A DNA stretch of 63,944 nucleotides, from the NCBI GenBank assembly GCA_937891015.1, contig CALAPY010000003.1, positions 1 to 63,944 on the forward strand, given 5' to 3'. This DNA comes from UBA2108 sp002713215. Lineage in GTDB: Bacteria; Bacteroidota; Bacteroidia; Flavobacteriales_G; Salibacteraceae. This document shows, one piece after another, positions 61,150 to 63,944 of the stretch. The notes under the pieces are model-generated. The model saw only the letters and a list, made by a program, of their open reading frames with translations. It was not told the origin of the DNA and did no database searches. Each line of letters starts with the position of its first letter. The stretch's first letter is position 1. The position numbers and the translations under genes are program-made.

Positions 61150-62937
61150 GTGTTTATTAAAAAAAAGGAAGATAAAGGAAATAAGCATCAGCATTATAAC
61201 TCTTCCGGAAAGAATGAGACAACGAATTCCTTGGTCCAATTCAAAGACGAACGAGCCTCAACCAAGCGAATTACTCAACTACAATCTTTAGCAAAAGTTT
61301 CAGCTTCCAGGCAACAGGTTCCCATTCAGAAAAAAGAGGAGCCAGTAGCAGACAACAGGGAAAACAATACTGGATTACCCGATCAGTTAAAAGCAGGAAT
61401 TGAGAATCTATCCGGAATATCAATGGATGATGTTAAGGTATATCGCAACTCGGATAAACCAGCTCAATTACAGGCTCATGCCTATGCGCAGGGAACCGAT
61501 ATTCATCTTGGACCGGGTCAGGAAAAACATTTGCCGCATGAGGCCTGGCATGTGGTACAGCAAAAGCAAGGAAGAGTACAGCCAACCGTACAGTTGAATA
61601 GTGGAGCTAATGTAAACGATAATATCGATCTGGAAAATGAAGCTGATGCCATGGGAAAGAAAGCTTTGCAGATGAAAAGTTTCGTAAAAAGTCCTTCCGA
61701 ACCTCCCCTCCATTTTCCTTTGATTCAAAAACGGGCATTCTCTTCAGTAATACAACGGGTTACATCAATTACCCACACCTATAGTTATGTTACGCCCGAT
61801 ATTGGAGATAAAAAGACAAACTATAAAGTAGGGCGAAAAGTAGTAGCATTGCTTGATCCCAAGGATCCCATTAAAGGATCGGCAACCGGTGCTCACTGGG
61901 ACTGGATGAGACCCATGCGAGAAAAATATGGCAACATTGTTAAAGGGCACCTGCTTAACCACGACCTGGGAGGTTTTGCCAAGGAGGAAAACCTCTACCC
62001 CATTACGAGCAAAGCAAACCACGAACACAGCTCCCAGGTTGAACAGAAGGTGAAAAAAGAACTTTTTGAGAGAAAGAATAATGATAAACGTCGGTTGCGC
62101 TACGAAGTAACCGTCAAGGAGGCTAAAGCCCACGATCCCAAAAAAGCTCAGTTTCATTGTTGGTGGGGCTGGGAAGCAGAATATCTGGAATCCGATGAGG
62201 AATTAGGTAAAGCCATTATAGATTCTAACATGAAGCCTGGCATCAACTATGGTGGATTTCAGGGTACACTGGCCAACAAATACGACATGAACAGTGACAA
62301 TAAGGTTGCGGCAAATTGGTACCACGGATCTCGTGCAGAAGAACAGTACCAGGTAAATGCCGATTGGGAAAAGCATCAAAAGAACTGGCCATACAGCCAT
62401 AAGATCAGCGTATGGGGAGCAGCAGATACCTACGGAATACCAAAAATAAGACAGACGCCAAAAATTAACGATGCCGAAAAGTTAGCGTACAATAACACTT
62501 CACAGGTTGTTAAAAACAACAGGGAAGCCATAGAACCATATAATTTCACGTTGGATTTTAAGAAGCGCTTAGAAAAAGACGGCTATGAAGAAACGTTGAT
62601 CAACCAATTTATGCCGACAATAGATTCGGCTTTTGATTTCAACCTACATGTTGGGGAAGGCAAGGCCCAAAAGATTAAGAAATTACTTGCCCAAAATCCT
62701 GATGGTCTCGAAAATAAACTAAAAAAAATGGTTGAGGGCATTACAGATGAATTACTATCAATTACAAACAATGCCAGGAATAAGTTGCAAACCAGTTGGG
62801 ACCAGAAACCGAGCAATAAGCCCAAGTCAGCCTTTATTAAGAAATACTGGGATGAAGAAATAATAGATGAAGCTAAAACTAAGATTTCTGGTGTCGTTGA
62901 AATTGCCGTCGATCAGGAAAAATGGGAAGGAATCTGA
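61150..62937 (+). CDS. eCIS-core (DUF4157) protein with a C-terminal toxin-like region
   Basis: About 595 residues from a GTG at 61150 (FIKKKEDKGNKHQ...). A TTG at 61105 in the same frame would add 15 residues but overlaps the upstream terminator. The DUF4157 domain (near 95-150) has SGISMDDVKVYRNSDKP and the zinc-type HEAWHVVQQ. This domain marks cargo or effectors of contractile injection systems. The C-terminal half (270 onward) has GHLLNHDLGG and NLYPITSKANHEHS, resembling DNA/RNA non-specific endonuclease-type toxins. No contractile sheath genes and no obvious immunity gene are in the window. Confidence 0.75.
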   Translation: MFIKKKEDKGNKHQHYNSSGKNETTNSLVQFKDERASTKRITQLQSLAKVSASRQQVPIQKKEEPVADNRENNTGLPDQLKAGIENLSGISMDDVKVYRNSDKPAQLQAHAYAQGTDIHLGPGQEKHLPHEAWHVVQQKQGRVQPTVQLNSGANVNDNIDLENEADAMGKKALQMKSFVKSPSEPPLHFPLIQKRAFSSVIQRVTSITHTYSYVTPDIGDKKTNYKVGRKVVALLDPKDPIKGSATGAHWDWMRPMREKYGNIVKGHLLNHDLGGFAKEENLYPITSKANHEHSSQVEQKVKKELFERKNNDKRRLRYEVTVKEAKAHDPKKAQFHCWWGWEAEYLESDEELGKAIIDSNMKPGINYGGFQGTLANKYDMNSDNKVAANWYHGSRAEEQYQVNADWEKHQKNWPYSHKISVWGAADTYGIPKIRQTPKINDAEKLAYNNTSQVVKNNREAIEPYNFTLDFKKRLEKDGYEETLINQFMPTIDSAFDFNLHVGEGKAQKIKKLLAQNPDGLENKLKKMVEGITDELLSITNNARNKLQTSWDQKPSNKPKSAFIKKYWDEEIIDEAKTKISGVVEIAVDQEKWEGI

Positions 62938-62992
62938 GGATCTGCACAACAGAGGTTTTGAAAATTTTAGTTTTCGTGCTATTCTAACCTGA

Positions 62993-63944
62993 ATGTCTTC
63001 TGTTACGCGATTGGTGTCTTCTGGTAACCAAGGGAATACCTTATGAAATATCAAGTATATAAAACAAAACTCCATTCCCAATGCCGGAGTTAGGGGAAGT
63101 ACAATGCGGCATTTGTCCGACGGCAATGTGGTGGATTTTAGAACGTATCAGTATCGGGATAGTACTGGAATTCGAAGCTATTCCTGGCTAATAAAATTGA
63201 ATGCCGTTGGAGACACCCTTTGGACCAAAAGTTTCCTGGACTCTACTGTTCACAATACCTATGCAAGAACCTTGACAGAGACCTCTGATTCGGGACTGAT
63301 GTTAGTTTGTGATAGAAACAGGTACCCCGATTACGATCCTTTAATTATACGGATTGATAAAAAAGGAAAAGAGCTTTGGAGGAAATTTATAGATACTCCG
63401 GGGCGTGAGGTAGCCTATTCCATTGTTCAACACCCAAACGGTGATTTTTACTTAGGAGGATTTCGAAATACGGGTGGAACCTATAGAAGTTGGGTAGCTC
63501 GTGTGGATGATTCCGCCAATATAAAGTTTGAAAAAAGGTATCATATGACCGGGTGGACGTGCAGCTTTTCTCTCAATAACTGAAGACTCTAATTTGGTTT
63601 TTGGAACCGATACCTTCATTTACAAACAAAAGGATGACTATTTTAGGAAGCAGATCATCAAAATAGAACCCAAAAAAGGGGGATATTATCTGGCGACAAA
63701 TCCATGATAGTGTAATGTCTGGTGTTGGATACAAAAAGGTGGTTGAAGGAGATAGCAATGAATTGTATGTAATTGGACGACACGATAATGTTGGTTGGCC
63801 TAGCTATACCCTAACCCGAATGACGTCCACCGGATATACCGTATGGATGCACAATTATGCCTACAAAAATTTTGACCGTTCGAACCACCTCTGGGATTTT
63901 ATCCGAACTTCGGACAAGGGTTTTATTTTTTGTGGCGATGTCAA
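62993..63944 (+). pseudogene. Decayed propeller-like surface protein gene, running off the window
   Basis: Coding pieces continue in a single sense across shifting frames. From ATG 62993 the first ORF is stopped at TGA 63044, where NTL-stop-NIKY strongly suggests a lost Trp. The frame resumes and continues to 63583 (WLIKLNAVGDTLWTKSF, DKKGKELWRKFI). A shift near 63560 moves to a frame giving AFLSITEDSNLVFGTDTFIYK. Another near 63672, in an A6/G5 run, moves to GDIIWRQIHDSV and continues to the window edge. The repeated GDTLW/KGKELW units resemble seven-bladed or WD-like secreted proteins of Bacteroidota. Confidence 0.7.

Noticed and set aside
61148..61200. ATG at 61148 as the start of the eCIS-core gene with a slippage in the A-run
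   Set aside because: That frame quickly loses protein-like sequence; the GTG at 61150 in the DUF4157 frame needs no frameshift.
1..63944. tRNA, rRNA, tmRNA, riboswitch
   Set aside because: I looked through the spacers for cloverleaf-like or riboswitch-like structure and saw none that I could support.

Overview
This window is a chromosomal segment of a Bacteroidota bacterium, most likely a Flavobacteriales-type organism. The evidence is a short primary sigma factor of the Bacteroidota type, promoter -7 boxes matching TAnnTTTG, a type IX secretion C-terminal sorting domain, a BshC bacillithiol enzyme, CarboxypepD_reg and TonB-plug proteins, an LptD-like outer-membrane protein and a DUF3179 protein. 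Base composition is moderately AT-rich and genes are tightly packed in short operons. No rRNA, tRNA, insertion sequence or CRISPR array was recognised.

Layout. 1-2.3 kb: ffh and folD. 2.7-6.4 kb: a four-gene locus with a barrel-less plug protein, an ECF-like sigma factor, a membrane protein with a TPR-like tail and a carboxypeptidase-regulatory/propeller-like protein. 6.4-15 kb: CoA-binding protein, alpha/beta hydrolase, bshC, dapF, HtrA/Deg protease, primary sigma factor and an N-terminally extended GAPDH. 15-20.5 kb: an accessory-looking segment holding repeat-rich spacers, a membrane protein/XRE regulator pair behind a perfect palindrome, a small HMA-like protein, an unusual array of about ten copies of a GGCTACAC core every 22-28 bp, and then a membrane-anchored HerA-like ATPase followed by a putative PD-(D/E)xK (QxK type) nuclease and a small membrane protein. 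This last group is the best candidate for an undescribed, possibly antiviral, system. 20.4-26 kb (minus strand): a five-gene operon joining a flavoprotein, a NapH/CcoG-like membrane ferredoxin, a MORN-repeat protein and two family 2 glycosyltransferases. 26.5-31.6 kb (minus): amidase, MlaD, two CCG/4Fe-4S proteins, a HAD protein and a small conserved protein. 31.7-38.3 kb: LptD-like protein, RidA, an M48 protease with two membrane proteins, and lpdA. 38.5-47.5 kb: a capsule/exopolysaccharide operon (asnB-like, GT4, Wza, Wzc, RfbC, WecA-like, lytic transglycosylase) running into uvrA. 50.4-60.4 kb: a DUF3179 protein, SRPBCC protein, AraC regulator, a very large T9SS-exported beta-helix protein, and the bcp / hexapeptide / thiolase group. 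60.5-63.9 kb: a small secreted protein, an eCIS-core (DUF4157) protein with a toxin-like C-terminus, and a decayed propeller-like gene cut by the window edge.

Dispersed non-coding repeats recur in the intergenic spaces: three copies of a ~118-bp element bounded by CGTCATTCC/GGAATGACG (2.4, 26.1 and 57.9 kb), and three copies of a second family (7.3, 15.2 and 57.8 kb). Several start codons lie only 4-7 nt from a consensus -7 box, which suggests leaderless transcripts.
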